64,000 nucleotides of DNA from Bergeyella_A cardium (GCF_030012605.2 NZ_CP114055.2); one strand, 5' to 3'. Shown: positions 8,603-17,021, numbered from the stretch's first letter. The notes: generated by a model from the letters alone, not told the origin. Numbers and translations: made by a program.

Positions 8603-9415
8603 TTAGACTGATACACTGTTTTCTCGGAGAGCATCATTTAAGGAGGTTTTTTTATCGGTGGATTCTTTTCGTTTTCCTATAATCAGAGCGCAAGGTACTT
8701 GATATTCTCCTGCTGGAAAACTCTTTGTATAGCTTCCTGGAATCACTACGGAGCGTGATGGCACTCTTCCTTTGAGTTCTACAGGTTCTTCGCTTGTTAC
8801 ATCAATTATCTTGGTGGATGATGTAAGTACTACATTGGCTCCTAACACAGCTTCGCGCTCTACTATAACGCCTTCTACGACAATGCAACGAGAGCCGATG
8901 AATACATCATCTTCTATAATCACTGGTGCAGCTTGGAGAGGCTCTAATACACCACCGATACCGACACCTCCGCTTAGATGGACATTTTTACCAATCTGTG
9001 CGCAACTTCCTACAGTTGCCCAAGTATCTACCATAGTCCCAGAATCTACATAAGCACCGATATTTACATATGATGGCATCATTATAACGCCTGGTGCAAG
9101 GTATGCGCCCTGTCTTGCAATAGCGTGAGGGACTACTCTAACACCCTGATTAGCATAATCGGTTTTTAGAGGGATTTTGTCGTGGAACTCGAAGCATCCT
9201 ACTTCTATCGTTTGCATTTGTTGAATAGGGAAATAGAGTATTACAGCCTTTTTAACCCATTCATTAACCTTCCAACCTTCTGATGCAGGCTCTGCGACGC
9301 GTATTTCGCCTCTATCGAGGAGTGCTATGACCTCTCGGATGGCTGCTTTGCTCTCTTCTTGTTGTAGTAACTCTCGGTTTTCCCAAATTTCTTCTATCTT
9401 CTTTTGAAGTGTCAT
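8603..9415 (-). CDS. dapD: 2,3,4,5-tetrahydropyridine-2,6-dicarboxylate N-succinyltransferase
   Basis: DapD transfers succinyl from succinyl-CoA to tetrahydrodipicolinate in the succinylase branch of diaminopimelate/lysine synthesis. The 270-residue length matches the family. The N-terminal helical domain (MTLQKKIEEIWENRELL) is followed by a left-handed beta helix with hexapeptide repeats (MMPSYVNIGAYVDSGTMVDT, GSCAQIGKNVHLSGGVGIGG) and PVIIEDDVFIGSRC. ATG at 9415 matches the family N-terminus; an upstream in-frame ATG would add 61 residues overlapping the NlpC gene and is rejected. It follows the NlpC/P60 lipoprotein gene by 52 bp, forming a small cell-wall operon. Confidence 0.97.
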   Translation of the reverse strand: MTLQKKIEEIWENRELLQQEESKAAIREVIALLDRGEIRVAEPASEGWKVNEWVKKAVILYFPIQQMQTIEVGCFEFHDKIPLKTDYANQGVRVVPHAIARQGAYLAPGVIMMPSYVNIGAYVDSGTMVDTWATVGSCAQIGKNVHLSGGVGIGGVLEPLQAAPVIIEDDVFIGSRCIVVEGVIVEREAVLGANVVLTSSTKIIDVTSEEPVELKGRVPSRSVVIPGSYTKSFPAGEYQVPCALIIGKRKESTDKKTSLNDALRENSVSV

Positions 9416-9467
9416 ATATTTATACTTTATTATATTGTATTTTCTTTTTAGTTTGATTTTCTTTGTT

Positions 9468-9995
9468 TTAGAATATCCTCTTGGCGTGTAAGAAAGCTTT
9501 ATTCCAGTACTTTTCACTGAGAGAGGAGATGATGACACCTTTGGAGGTGGATGCGTGGATAAACCTGATTTCCCCACTTTCATCAATGGAATGAGCAATG
9601 CCTACATGAGAAACTCTACTCCCTCCACTGGTGGCAAAGAATAATAAATCGCCAGGCTTGATATGATTGACGGAGATAGAACTCCCTATTTCGGATTGGT
9701 CAGAGGAGCGTCTGGGGAGGGTATAATCATTCTCGGCAAAGACCGTGAGCGTAAATCCTGAGCAATCAAACCCTGAGGATGTTGTGCCACCGAATCTGTA
9801 CGGCGTTCCTAAGTACTTTTCTGCGTCTTTCAGAACTTTCCTGATATGTTTCTCAGTCTTTCCACTGAATTTAGAAGTTAGATTTCTCGTTGTGCTTGAC
9901 TGATAGCGTGGTTTATAGCTTGCGCGGGCTGATTTAGTCGTCGAACAGCTTGTTACAAGCATCAGGATGCTTAGTGTGAGGATAAGTTGTTTCAT
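9468..9995 (-). CDS. NlpC/P60 family lipoprotein, peptidoglycan hydrolase
   Basis: The 175-residue precursor has a lipoprotein signal (MKQLILTLSILMLVTSC, lipobox VTSC), so it should be anchored in an outer or inner membrane leaflet facing the periplasm. The NlpC/P60 cysteine peptidase domain covers about residues 55-175, with catalytic Cys in SSGFDCSGFTL, His in SRVSHVGIA and a third polar residue in FIHASTSKG. Such enzymes cut stem-peptide bonds in peptidoglycan. Its promoter is well defined (10015-10045) and dapD lies downstream in the same direction. Confidence 0.93.
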   Translation of the reverse strand: MKQLILTLSILMLVTSCSTTKSARASYKPRYQSSTTRNLTSKFSGKTEKHIRKVLKDAEKYLGTPYRFGGTTSSGFDCSGFTLTVFAENDYTLPRRSSDQSEIGSSISVNHIKPGDLLFFATSGGSRVSHVGIAHSIDESGEIRFIHASTSKGVIISSLSEKYWNKAFLHAKRIF

Positions 9996-10014
9996 TATAA
10001 GTGTTTGAAGGCTT

Positions 10015-10045
10015 CAAATTTAGGGAAAAATAAATTGATTACAAA
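10015..10045 (-). promoter_or_regulatory. Bacteroidetes-type promoter of the NlpC-dapD unit
   Basis: On the minus strand TTTG (10045-10042) is followed after 19 bp by TAAATTTG (10022-10015), matching the Flavobacterium TTTG/TAnnTTTG consensus. Transcription should start about 13 bases before the ATG at 9995. Confidence 0.75.
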
Positions 10046-10098
10046 TCGTTTTTTCTATTAGAATGCTTATCTTAGCACATTATAAAAAATCTTCTATT

Positions 10099-10323
10099 AT
10101 GGAAAGGAAAACGAGAGTTTCAGTCTTTGAGTCTGAAAGTACAGCCGAAGTACAGCTTATTAAAGCGAGATTAGAGAATGCTGGCATTGAATGTTTTATT
10201 GAAGATAAGTACTTGTCTTTTACTACAACACCTACAGCAAATACTCTAAGGGTCTTGGTGAGTATTTTAGATGAAAAAAAGGCTTTTGAAGTTATTGACT
10301 CTTATATTAAAGAGGCGAGATAG
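10099..10323 (+). CDS. DUF2007-like small protein
   Basis: The 74-residue protein matches the short DUF2007 (putative signal-transducing) pattern: VSVFESESTAEVQLIKARLENAGIECFIED at the N-terminus, with the family's AEAxLIKxxLExxGIxxF core, then a strand-helix finish (LRVLVSILDEKKAFEVI). The fold is a small ferredoxin-like alpha/beta domain. I use ATG 10099; an upstream ATG at 10063 would add 12 atypical residues. Seven bases separate it from the following glycosyltransferase gene, so they share a transcript. Function is unknown. Confidence 0.8.
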   Translation: MERKTRVSVFESESTAEVQLIKARLENAGIECFIEDKYLSFTTTPTANTLRVLVSILDEKKAFEVIDSYIKEAR

Positions 10324-10330
10324 TCTATTG

Positions 10331-11410
10331 ATGAAGAAAGATATTATATTTATACTTCCTGACTTGGAAACAGGTGGGGCAGAGAGGATTGTTACTACTA
10401 TTGCGAATCATCTTCCAAGAGATAAATTCGTACCTAAGCTAATGCTTCTTCGTAAAGAAGGTAGTTATCTTCAATTATTACGAGATGATGTGGAGGTGAT
10501 AGACCTAGGTGTTCAGCGAATACGATACTCCATTCCATTTATTCTTAGGGAATTAATGAAGCGAAAACCCGATATTGTATTCTCAGGCTTTGGAGAAGTA
10601 AATGCTTATCTTTCCCTTTTTATTAGGCTCTTTCCTAAGGTAAAATTCATAGCAAGGGAAACTAATGTAGTCTCTGAACATGTGAAACGAAAGGAGATTC
10701 GCCTGTTCTATCGTTTTTATAATAATTATCATAAGATTATCTGCCAGAGCGATGATATGCAAGCTGATCTTCAAGAGAATTTTGGTGTGAAGCAAGAGAA
10801 GATGGTAAAGATTAATAATCCTGTAGATTTTGATTTTATAGACCAACAGCTCAGTATATCCTCCCAACCGCAGGCTTTAGCCTCTGAAGAATTTGATGTA
10901 AAAGATGTTTTAGCTATTGGGAACCTTTCTTCTCGCAAAGGTTTTGATAATTTACTTAGAATATTTTCTTTTCTCCGTGATGAGCCTATCAGACTGCATA
11001 TTTTAGGCGATGGAAGGGAGCGTGAGCAGCTTTCTCAGCTTAAGGAGCATCTTGGGCTTTCTAATGTATTCTTCCACGGAAGGCAGCCAAACCCTTATCA
11101 GTATTTTAAATATGCTGATTTGTTTATCCTCTCCTCACGATATGAAGGTTTTCCGAATGTACTGTTAGAAGCGGGAGCTTGTGGGGTTTATTCTCTTGCC
11201 AATGACTGTCCTGGTGGTATCCGAGAGATTATTCAGCCAGGGGTAAATGGAGAGATACATCGCATAGAAGATTATGAGAGATTTGCAGAGAGAATTAAGC
11301 AGGTTCTAAAGGATATTTATGATAAAGAGAAGATTAAAGCATCCATCAGAATGCGATTTTCCAAAGAGATAATTCTCGGTAAGTATGAAGAGGTACTTGG
11401 TAATTTATGA
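10331..11410 (+). CDS. Glycosyltransferase family 4
   Basis: This 359-residue GT4 enzyme starts IIFILPDLETGGAERIVTTI, the GGAER acceptor loop of the WcaI/PimB-like group. The donor domain shows AIGNLSSRKGFDNLLRIFSF, LHILGDGREREQLSQL, and SSRYEGFPNVLLEAGACG with the two EX7E glutamates, then CPGGIREI. It probably adds a sugar to a lipid-linked glycan at the inner membrane. ATG 10331 begins at the family start; the longer in-frame reading overlapping DUF2007 is rejected. It is on the opposite strand from the other transferases. Confidence 0.9.
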   Translation: MKKDIIFILPDLETGGAERIVTTIANHLPRDKFVPKLMLLRKEGSYLQLLRDDVEVIDLGVQRIRYSIPFILRELMKRKPDIVFSGFGEVNAYLSLFIRLFPKVKFIARETNVVSEHVKRKEIRLFYRFYNNYHKIICQSDDMQADLQENFGVKQEKMVKINNPVDFDFIDQQLSISSQPQALASEEFDVKDVLAIGNLSSRKGFDNLLRIFSFLRDEPIRLHILGDGREREQLSQLKEHLGLSNVFFHGRQPNPYQYFKYADLFILSSRYEGFPNVLLEAGACGVYSLANDCPGGIREIIQPGVNGEIHRIEDYERFAERIKQVLKDIYDKEKIKASIRMRFSKEIILGKYEEVLGNL

Positions 11411-11438
11411 TATTATTAAGTTTTTTCGCATTAGAATC

Positions 11439-11467
11439 TTGTGATTCGTTTAAAAGTTGTACCTTAG
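11439..11467 (+). promoter_or_regulatory. Probable lpd promoter
   Basis: TTG (11439-11441), 18-bp spacer and TACCTTAG (11460-11467), one mismatch from TAnnTTTG, lie 37 bases before the lpd ATG. Confidence 0.5.
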
Positions 11468-11503
11468 CCCCAATTGAAATTTAAAAATTAAAGTATAAAT
11501 AAA

Positions 11504-12904
11504 ATGTCACAGTTTGATGTTACCATTATTGGTTCAGGTCCGGGTGGTTATGTAGCAGCGATTCGTGCTGCACAATTAGGTTTTAAAACTGCTATTATAG
11601 AGAAATATCCTACTTTGGGAGGTACTTGCCTTAATGTAGGTTGTATTCCATCTAAGGCTTTGTTAGACAGTTCAGAACATTTTGAAAAAGCTAAACACGA
11701 GTTTGCAAATTTGGGGATTCTAATTAATGAACCCAAGGTAGATTTGCCGAGAATGATTGCTCGTAAAAATGAAGTGGTAGAGACTACTACCAAGGGAATT
11801 AATTACCTTATGGATAAAAATAAGGTAACCGTTTTCCAAGGGGTGGGGAGTTTTGAATCTGCTACTAAGGTAAAGATTACTAAAAATGACGGTTCTACCG
11901 AAACCATTGAATCTAAGTATATCATCATTGCTACGGGGTCTAAGCCGTCATCATTGCCGTTTATCAATATTGATAAGGAGAGGATTATTACTTCCACAGA
12001 GGCGTTAAATCTACAGAAAGTACCTAAAAAACTCCTTGTTATTGGTGGGGGAGTTATCGGTTTAGAGCTTGGTTCTGTGTATTTAAGGCTTGGAGCAGAG
12101 GTTACTGTAATAGAGTATTTGGATAAGATTATCCCAGGTATGGACGGCTCATTGTCTAAAGAACTTCAAAAAGTATTGAAGAAGCAGGGAATGAAATTTG
12201 AGCTTTCTACTGCAGTTTCTGCTGTGGAGAGAAATGGAGACTCTGTAAAAATCACTGCAACCAATAAGAAAGGAGAGGTGAGTTTTGAGGGAGATTATTG
12301 CCTGGTATCTGTGGGGAGGAGACCTTATACTGATGGCCTCGGCTTGGAAAATGCAGGTGTAGAGCTTGATGAGAGGGGTAGAGTAAAGGTAAATGACCAT
12401 TTACAGACGAATGTATCCAATATCTATGCAATAGGAGATGTGGTGAAAGGAGCAATGCTTGCTCACAAAGCTGAGGAAGAAGGTGTATTCGTGGTAGAAA
12501 GCCTTGCTGGTCAGAAACCTCACATTAACTATGACCTTATACCTGGGGTTGTTTATACTTGGCCAGAAGTTGCAGGAGTAGGCAAAACTGAAGAACAGCT
12601 AAAAGAAGCAGGGGTAGAGTATAAAGTGGGTAATTTCCCTATGAGAGCTTTGGGTAGAAGCCGTGCTTCTGGAGATACTGACGGCTTTGTAAAGATTCTG
12701 GCAGATGCTAAAACAGATGAAATCCTCGGTTTCCATATGATAGGAGCAAGGGCGGCAGACCTTATTGCAGAGGGCGTTACGGCAATGGAATTCCGTGCTT
12801 CTGCAGAGGATCTCACCAGAATGTCTCACGCGCACCCTACCTATGCAGAGGCCGTAAAAGAAGCGGCACTTGATGCTACAGCTAAAAGACCGCTACATAT
12901 ATAG
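11504..12904 (+). CDS. lpd: Dihydrolipoyl dehydrogenase (E3)
   Basis: This flavoprotein reoxidises dihydrolipoyl groups of 2-oxoacid dehydrogenase complexes with NAD. At 466 residues it has the FAD dinucleotide fold (IGSGPGGYVAAIRAAQLG), the redox disulphide in GGTCLNVGCIPSK (about residues 39-51), an NAD fold (VIGGGVIGLELGSVYLRLG), the second FAD motif (IYAIGDVVKGAMLAHKAEEEG) and the dimer-interface active-site HAHPTYAEAVKEA near the end. It is not next to other complex genes; E1-alpha and E2 of pyruvate dehydrogenase lie 42 kb away. It ends in its own terminator. Confidence 0.97.
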   Translation: MSQFDVTIIGSGPGGYVAAIRAAQLGFKTAIIEKYPTLGGTCLNVGCIPSKALLDSSEHFEKAKHEFANLGILINEPKVDLPRMIARKNEVVETTTKGINYLMDKNKVTVFQGVGSFESATKVKITKNDGSTETIESKYIIIATGSKPSSLPFINIDKERIITSTEALNLQKVPKKLLVIGGGVIGLELGSVYLRLGAEVTVIEYLDKIIPGMDGSLSKELQKVLKKQGMKFELSTAVSAVERNGDSVKITATNKKGEVSFEGDYCLVSVGRRPYTDGLGLENAGVELDERGRVKVNDHLQTNVSNIYAIGDVVKGAMLAHKAEEEGVFVVESLAGQKPHINYDLIPGVVYTWPEVAGVGKTEEQLKEAGVEYKVGNFPMRALGRSRASGDTDGFVKILADAKTDEILGFHMIGARAADLIAEGVTAMEFRASAEDLTRMSHAHPTYAEAVKEAALDATAKRPLHI

Positions 12905-12931
12905 AGGTTTTAGAGTATAAAATACAGGTTT

Positions 12932-12970
12932 AGAGATGTTGACAATTTTGTCAGCATCTCTATTTTTTTT
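12932..12970 (+). terminator. Terminator of lpd
   Basis: A long near-perfect stem from 12932 to 12961 (AGAGATG and TGACA arms), with an ATTT loop, is followed by an eight-T run. Confidence 0.9.
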
Positions 12971-13077
12971 ATGATTTTGATGACTCATGCTATTCAAAAT
13001 GTAAGAGTTAAATAAAGTTAATAGGATTAATAAGCAAAATACTATGTTTTTCATAACTATGAATTTTAAAATATGAA

Positions 13078-13116
13078 AGCAGGAATTCTTGATTTCCTGC
13101 TGTGCAAATTTTTTTT
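13078..13116 (+). other. Hairpin between lpd and dnaK
   Basis: AGCAGGAA (13078-13085) pairs with TTCCTGCT (13094-13101) around an 8-nt loop. A T run follows after seven bases and leads directly into the 22-bp repeats. It could be a second terminator or a structured element of a longer leader. Confidence 0.5.
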
Positions 13117-13179
13117 CATCACTATGAAATTCCAATTTTATCACTACGAAACTCCAATTTCATCACTATGAAATTGAAA
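13114..13179 (+). repeat. Three 22-bp direct repeats, each a palindrome
   Basis: Units 13114-13135, 13136-13157 and 13158-13179 are contiguous. Each centres on TTTCAT-CACT-ATGAAA; the middle copy is diverged at two symmetric positions (TTTTAT/ACGAAA). A related palindrome lies at 13050-13063. Spacing near two helical turns puts the centres on one face of DNA, as in cooperative operator sites. The array is 225 bp upstream of dnaK. Confidence 0.85.
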
Positions 13180-13404
13180 TTGTCACGCGTGGAAAATTTT
13201 CAGGCTACTTTTTGTCATTTTAATCGGGAGCTGGCAGAGGTTTTCCTATTACATTTGTCATTAATAAAAATTATTTTATGTCATTTTGTCATAAAAACGA
13301 AAAGAAAAATCTCTGGTATGGAATTAGCCAATACGGCGATGTCGTTTTAGAGGAGAAACCTCACGACAATCATTTAAATTTTAATTAAAAAATAAGAAAA
13401 TATT

Positions 13405-15300
13405 ATGAGTAAAATTATTGGAATTGACCTTGGAACAACCAACTCTTGTGTTTCAGTTATGGAAGGGAAAGACCCTGTGGTTATCCCAAATGCGGAGGGC
13501 AAAAGAACAACGCCTTCTATCGTAGCCTTTACCGAAGACGGTGAGAGAAAAGTGGGAGACCCAGCGAAAAGACAAGCGGTTACCAACCCTAAGAAAACCG
13601 TATACTCTATAAAGAGATTTATGGGTACTCACTATTCAGACGATGCAAATGAGATTTCAAAAGTGCCGTATGAAGTGGTGAAAGGAGCAAATGATACCGT
13701 AAAAGTAAAGATTGATGATAGAGAATATACGCCACAGGAAATTTCTGCAATGACACTTCAAAAGATGAAGAAAACCGCAGAGGATTATCTCGGTCAGGAA
13801 GTAACCAGAGCCGTAATTACCGTGCCTGCTTACTTTAATGATGCACAGAGACAGGCAACCAAAGAAGCTGGTGAAATCGCCGGTCTTAAAGTAGAAAGAA
13901 TTATTAATGAGCCAACGGCTGCAGCATTGGCTTATGGTCTTGATAAGAGCCATAAAGATCAGAAAATAGCAGTATATGACCTCGGTGGGGGTACTTTTGA
14001 TATCTCAATCCTTGACCTTGGTGATGGTGTATTTGAAGTGCTCTCTACCAATGGAGATACTCACCTTGGAGGTGATGACTTTGATGAAGTGATTATCAAC
14101 TGGCTTGCAGATGAGTTTAAAGCAGAGGAAGGTGTAGATTTAAAGGCTGATGCCATTGCTCTTCAAAGATTGAAAGAAGCAGCTGAGAAAGCTAAAATTG
14201 AACTTTCTGCCTCTTCACAAACCGAAATCAATCTTCCGTACATCACAGCTACGGCATCTGGACCTAAGCACCTTGTGAAAACCCTTACAAGAGCTAAATT
14301 TGAGCAGCTTTCTGCCGACCTTGTGAGACGCTCTATGGAGCCTTGCAAAAAAGCACTTCAAGATGCAGGACTATCTACATCTGATATAGATGAAGTTATC
14401 CTTGTAGGAGGCTCTACCCGTATCCCAATTATTCAAGAAGAAGTAGAAAAATTCTTCGGTAAGAAGCCTTCCAAAGGGGTAAACCCAGATGAAGTAGTTG
14501 CCATAGGAGCTGCTATTCAGGGAGGTGTGCTTACAGGAGATGTGAAAGATGTGTTACTCCTTGATGTAACTCCGCTTTCTCTCGGTATAGAAACAATGGG
14601 TAGCGTATTTACTAAACTTATTGAGGCAAATACTACGATACCTACAAGAAAATCTGAGGTATTCTCTACCGCAGCAGATAACCAGCCAGCAGTAACCATC
14701 AGAGTAGGTCAGGGAGAAAGACCGATGTTTAATGATAATAAAGAAATCGGAAGATTTGAATTAACAGATATCCCACCAGCTCCAAGAGGTGTTCCTCAGA
14801 TTGAAGTAACATTTGATATCGATGCAAACGGTATATTAAGCGTTTCTGCGAAAGATAAAGGTACAGGTAAGGAGCAGTCTATCAAGATTCAAGCATCTTC
14901 TGGATTGTCTGATGAGGAAATAGAGAGAATGAAGAAAGAAGCTCAGGAAAACTCTGCTGCCGATGCTAAGAGAAAAGAAGAGGCAGACCTTCTCAATAAA
15001 GCTGATGGACAAGTATTCCAGACAGAAAAGCAGTTGAAAGAATTTGGAGATAAAATTCCAGCAGATAAGAAAGCTGCTATAGAAACTGCAGCAGCCGAGC
15101 TGAAAACAGCCTTTGAAGCAAAAGATTTAGAAGCTATTAAAACTAAATCTGAAGCTCTTGATGCCGCTTGGATGGCCGCTTCTGAAGAACTTTACAAAGC
15201 TCAAGCAGAACAGCAGGGTGCAAACCCAACCGATGGTGCTAAAACTAACACAGGAGCTACCGATGATGTTCAAGACGCAGACTTTGAAGAAGTGAAGTAA
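13405..15300 (+). CDS. dnaK: Chaperone protein DnaK (Hsp70)
   Basis: The 631-residue Hsp70 binds and refolds unfolded proteins in ATP-driven cycles with DnaJ and GrpE. The ATPase domain has IGIDLGTTNSCVSVMEG (phosphate 1), AYDLGGGTFDIS-type phosphate 2 (VYDLGGGTFDISILDLGDG) and ILVGGSTRIPIIQ (adenosine). The linker DVLLLDVTPLSLGIET leads to the substrate domain and helical lid, with the acidic tail DDVQDADFEEVK. Length and motifs are complete. DnaJ and GrpE genes are not adjacent. The upstream 500 bp carries unusual palindromic repeats, and a terminator follows. Confidence 0.99.
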   Translation: MSKIIGIDLGTTNSCVSVMEGKDPVVIPNAEGKRTTPSIVAFTEDGERKVGDPAKRQAVTNPKKTVYSIKRFMGTHYSDDANEISKVPYEVVKGANDTVKVKIDDREYTPQEISAMTLQKMKKTAEDYLGQEVTRAVITVPAYFNDAQRQATKEAGEIAGLKVERIINEPTAAALAYGLDKSHKDQKIAVYDLGGGTFDISILDLGDGVFEVLSTNGDTHLGGDDFDEVIINWLADEFKAEEGVDLKADAIALQRLKEAAEKAKIELSASSQTEINLPYITATASGPKHLVKTLTRAKFEQLSADLVRRSMEPCKKALQDAGLSTSDIDEVILVGGSTRIPIIQEEVEKFFGKKPSKGVNPDEVVAIGAAIQGGVLTGDVKDVLLLDVTPLSLGIETMGSVFTKLIEANTTIPTRKSEVFSTAADNQPAVTIRVGQGERPMFNDNKEIGRFELTDIPPAPRGVPQIEVTFDIDANGILSVSAKDKGTGKEQSIKIQASSGLSDEEIERMKKEAQENSAADAKRKEEADLLNKADGQVFQTEKQLKEFGDKIPADKKAAIETAAAELKTAFEAKDLEAIKTKSEALDAAWMAASEELYKAQAEQQGANPTDGAKTNTGATDDVQDADFEEVK

Positions 15301-15324
15301 AGAACATAATAAGTATATTACAAT

Positions 15325-15360
15325 AAAAGAGGGGATTCTAATATTCTCCTCTTTTGTTTT
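15325..15360 (+). terminator. Terminator of dnaK
   Basis: AAAAGAGG (15325-15332) pairs with CCTCTTTT (15348-15355), followed by GTTTT; it lies 25 bases after the stop. Confidence 0.85.
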
Positions 15361-15374
15361 ATTCAATCTAAACA

Positions 15375-15986
15375 ATGAAAAAAGAGAATATCTTAAAGCA
15401 AATAGTATTGCAAGAATATGGGGAAAAGAAGCACCCAAAACTAACTAAGAATCAGTTCTCACTTTCATCTGAACTGTATTTTGAAGTAGAAAGAATGTAC
15501 AAAGAATTAGGGGGAACACAGGAAGAACCTCCATTGAAGTTTGGGGCATGGGATATTTCAACTCCTAAATTTATCATGGAATTAGATGAAGAGAATCATT
15601 TCAATAGATATAGATTACAGACCTTAAACTCTAATATTTATCAGAGCATAAAGGGATTTCCTTTGGATGCATATAAACAATTTTGTGTACAGTATGAGTC
15701 TTGTTGCCGTAAATTCGGAGGATATTGGAAATCCGATTCTTCAGAGAATTTATTTATGAAAAGTAATGATAATGGATGCTTAAATGGAGCTGGAAGTTCA
15801 AGATGGAAGCAACGTGCTTTTTACGATTTCCTAAGAGATGTAACTGGACTTATAAAAGGAATACCTGTTATTCGTTTATCCATTTATCAAACATTTAAGG
15901 GTAAGAATGTCCAAAATATTATAGAGTCTAAGGATAAAATTATGATTTTAGATTTGGTAAAGACTACGATTGAAGAATGGTCGTAG
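15375..15986 (+). CDS. Uncharacterised protein, possible PD-(D/E)XK-like nuclease fold
   Basis: The 203-residue protein is not assigned with confidence; it may belong to a DUF7255-like family. The most striking segment is FGAWDISTPKFIMELDEENH followed by FNRYR (about residues 55-79). An Asp at a strand start, then a hydrophobic strand ending E-x-D-E-E, is the geometry of PD-(D/E)XK nuclease folds, although the expected Lys is not where it would normally be. It has three central cysteines (YESCCRKFGG, NGCLNG) and no signal peptide. It starts just 14 bp after the dnaK terminator and begins a small accessory patch. Confidence 0.5.
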   Translation: MKKENILKQIVLQEYGEKKHPKLTKNQFSLSSELYFEVERMYKELGGTQEEPPLKFGAWDISTPKFIMELDEENHFNRYRLQTLNSNIYQSIKGFPLDAYKQFCVQYESCCRKFGGYWKSDSSENLFMKSNDNGCLNGAGSSRWKQRAFYDFLRDVTGLIKGIPVIRLSIYQTFKGKNVQNIIESKDKIMILDLVKTTIEEWS

Positions 15987-16025
15987 GATTTCACCTGCTA
16001 CATTAATATAAAAAAATTATACTCT

Positions 16026-16487
16026 ATGACCCTTGAACAATACAACCAACTACCCTACGACTACGCACACTGTGCTGGCACTCACTGTAAGAAAGCCAGC
16101 CAGTGTTTACACCATACCGCCTACACGATGCTCGAAATGGGTGGACGGAAGCAGTATATGATAGTGAACTCGAAAGTGATTGCGGACAAGCAGCCTTGTC
16201 CGTTCTTCGACCCTAACCGCAAGGAACGTTTTGCATGGGGAATATCACGAATCTATGATAACGTACGGGTGGCTGATTTAAGTGATATCCGCCAAAATCT
16301 TATCTACACCTTTGGCCGCACGGCCTATTATCGGATTAAACGAAAAGAGCGTGTACTGACTGAAAGTGAGCAAAAGGAGTTGGCTCAATCCATCGGCATT
16401 ACTCTTGATGGCATTAAATATCATATTAAGAATATGACTAAGCAAGGACTCATCAAGCACGAAGGTTCTACAAAGGCTGAAAAGTAG
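16026..16487 (+). CDS. DUF6078-like Cys-rich protein
   Basis: This 153-residue protein resembles DUF6078 proteins, which I associate with Bacteroidales more than Flavobacteriia. The N-terminus has a Cys cluster (HCAGTHCKKASQCLHH, then QPCPFF), suggesting a zinc-binding or iron-sulphur module. The C-terminal half (residues 95-150) looks like a winged helix-turn-helix: SEQKELAQSIGITLDGIKYH then IKNMTKQGLIKHEG. A DNA-binding role is inferred. Codons in the first third are more GC-rich (CTACGACTACGCACAC) than in neighbours, a hint of transfer. It lies 18 bp before the SRPBCC gene, so the two may be co-transcribed. Confidence 0.6.
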   Translation: MTLEQYNQLPYDYAHCAGTHCKKASQCLHHTAYTMLEMGGRKQYMIVNSKVIADKQPCPFFDPNRKERFAWGISRIYDNVRVADLSDIRQNLIYTFGRTAYYRIKRKERVLTESEQKELAQSIGITLDGIKYHIKNMTKQGLIKHEGSTKAEK

Positions 16488-16505
16488 ATAATAATCAAAT
16501 AGAAT

Positions 16506-17021
16506 ATGAAGAATATGTTGTACATAATATTGAGCGGGCTTTTATTGCTTGTATTGGTTGTTGTTCTCATAGGAGTACTTCTTCCGAGAACCAGAATGGA
16601 GACAAAACAATGTATTTTGAATGCCCCTATTGATGTCGTTTTTGCTATCGTGACCAACAATCAAGATTGGCATTACAGAAGTTCTTTGGATGATTTGGAG
16701 ATCATCCGTACCCAAGGGGATATTGAAGAATGGGAAGAGACTGCTAATGGTGTAACAATTCGTTTTAAAACACTTGAGAAGATACCACACTCTTTCTACA
16801 GCTTTAAGATGGATAGTAAAATGTTCACAGGAGAGTGGCAGGCAACATTCGAACCAGAGGAAGGTGGTAAAACTCTATTTACTGCAACAGAGAAGATCGA
16901 ATACAAGAATTTAATCTATCGCTTAGTTGGGTATGCTTTTATGGACTTAAACAAGTTTATGACTATATACCAAGAAGAGCTCACAGCTCGAATAGAACTT
17001 GAAAAAACAAAGGCAAAATGA
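16506..17021 (+). CDS. Membrane-anchored SRPBCC (START-like) protein
   Basis: The 171-residue protein has an N-terminal membrane helix (residues 4-26, IILSGLLLLVLVVVLIGVLL), then an SRPBCC lipid/ligand-binding domain. The hallmark start RMETKQCILNAPIDVVFAIV places the conserved Pro and Val of the first helix. NQDWHYRSSLDDLEII follows, and later TGEWQATFEPEEGGKTLFTA and a long C-terminal helix that lids the cavity. Ligand and role are unknown. It follows the DUF6078-like gene by 18 bp. Confidence 0.8.
   Translation: MKNMLYIILSGLLLLVLVVVLIGVLLPRTRMETKQCILNAPIDVVFAIVTNNQDWHYRSSLDDLEIIRTQGDIEEWEETANGVTIRFKTLEKIPHSFYSFKMDSKMFTGEWQATFEPEEGGKTLFTATEKIEYKNLIYRLVGYAFMDLNKFMTIYQEELTARIELEKTKAK

Larger units (their letters stand above)
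12905..13404. other. 500-bp gene-free region between lpd and dnaK
   Basis: It holds the lpd terminator (12932-12970), a TTCAT-aact-ATGAA palindrome (13050-13063), a hairpin (13078-13101), three 22-bp direct repeats (13114-13179), and an inverted repeat (TTTTATG/CATAAAA, 13274-13280 and 13290-13296). It also has three TTTGTCAT direct repeats (13211, 13254, 13285). No CIRCE-type HrcA element was found. The density of symmetric sites suggests a dnaK control region. Confidence 0.6.

Noticed and set aside
9416..9598. N-terminal extension of DapD by 61 residues
   Set aside because: It overlaps the NlpC/P60 gene and the extra residues are basic and low-complexity; MTLQKKIEEIW is the family start.
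12893..13144. Minus-strand 83-residue frame downstream of lpd
   Set aside because: It overlaps the lpd end and the terminator and its composition is that of the AT-rich gap.
13105..13404. CIRCE/HrcA element upstream of dnaK
   Set aside because: No TTAGCACTC-N9-GAGTGCTAA-like sequence; the palindromes there have a different core.
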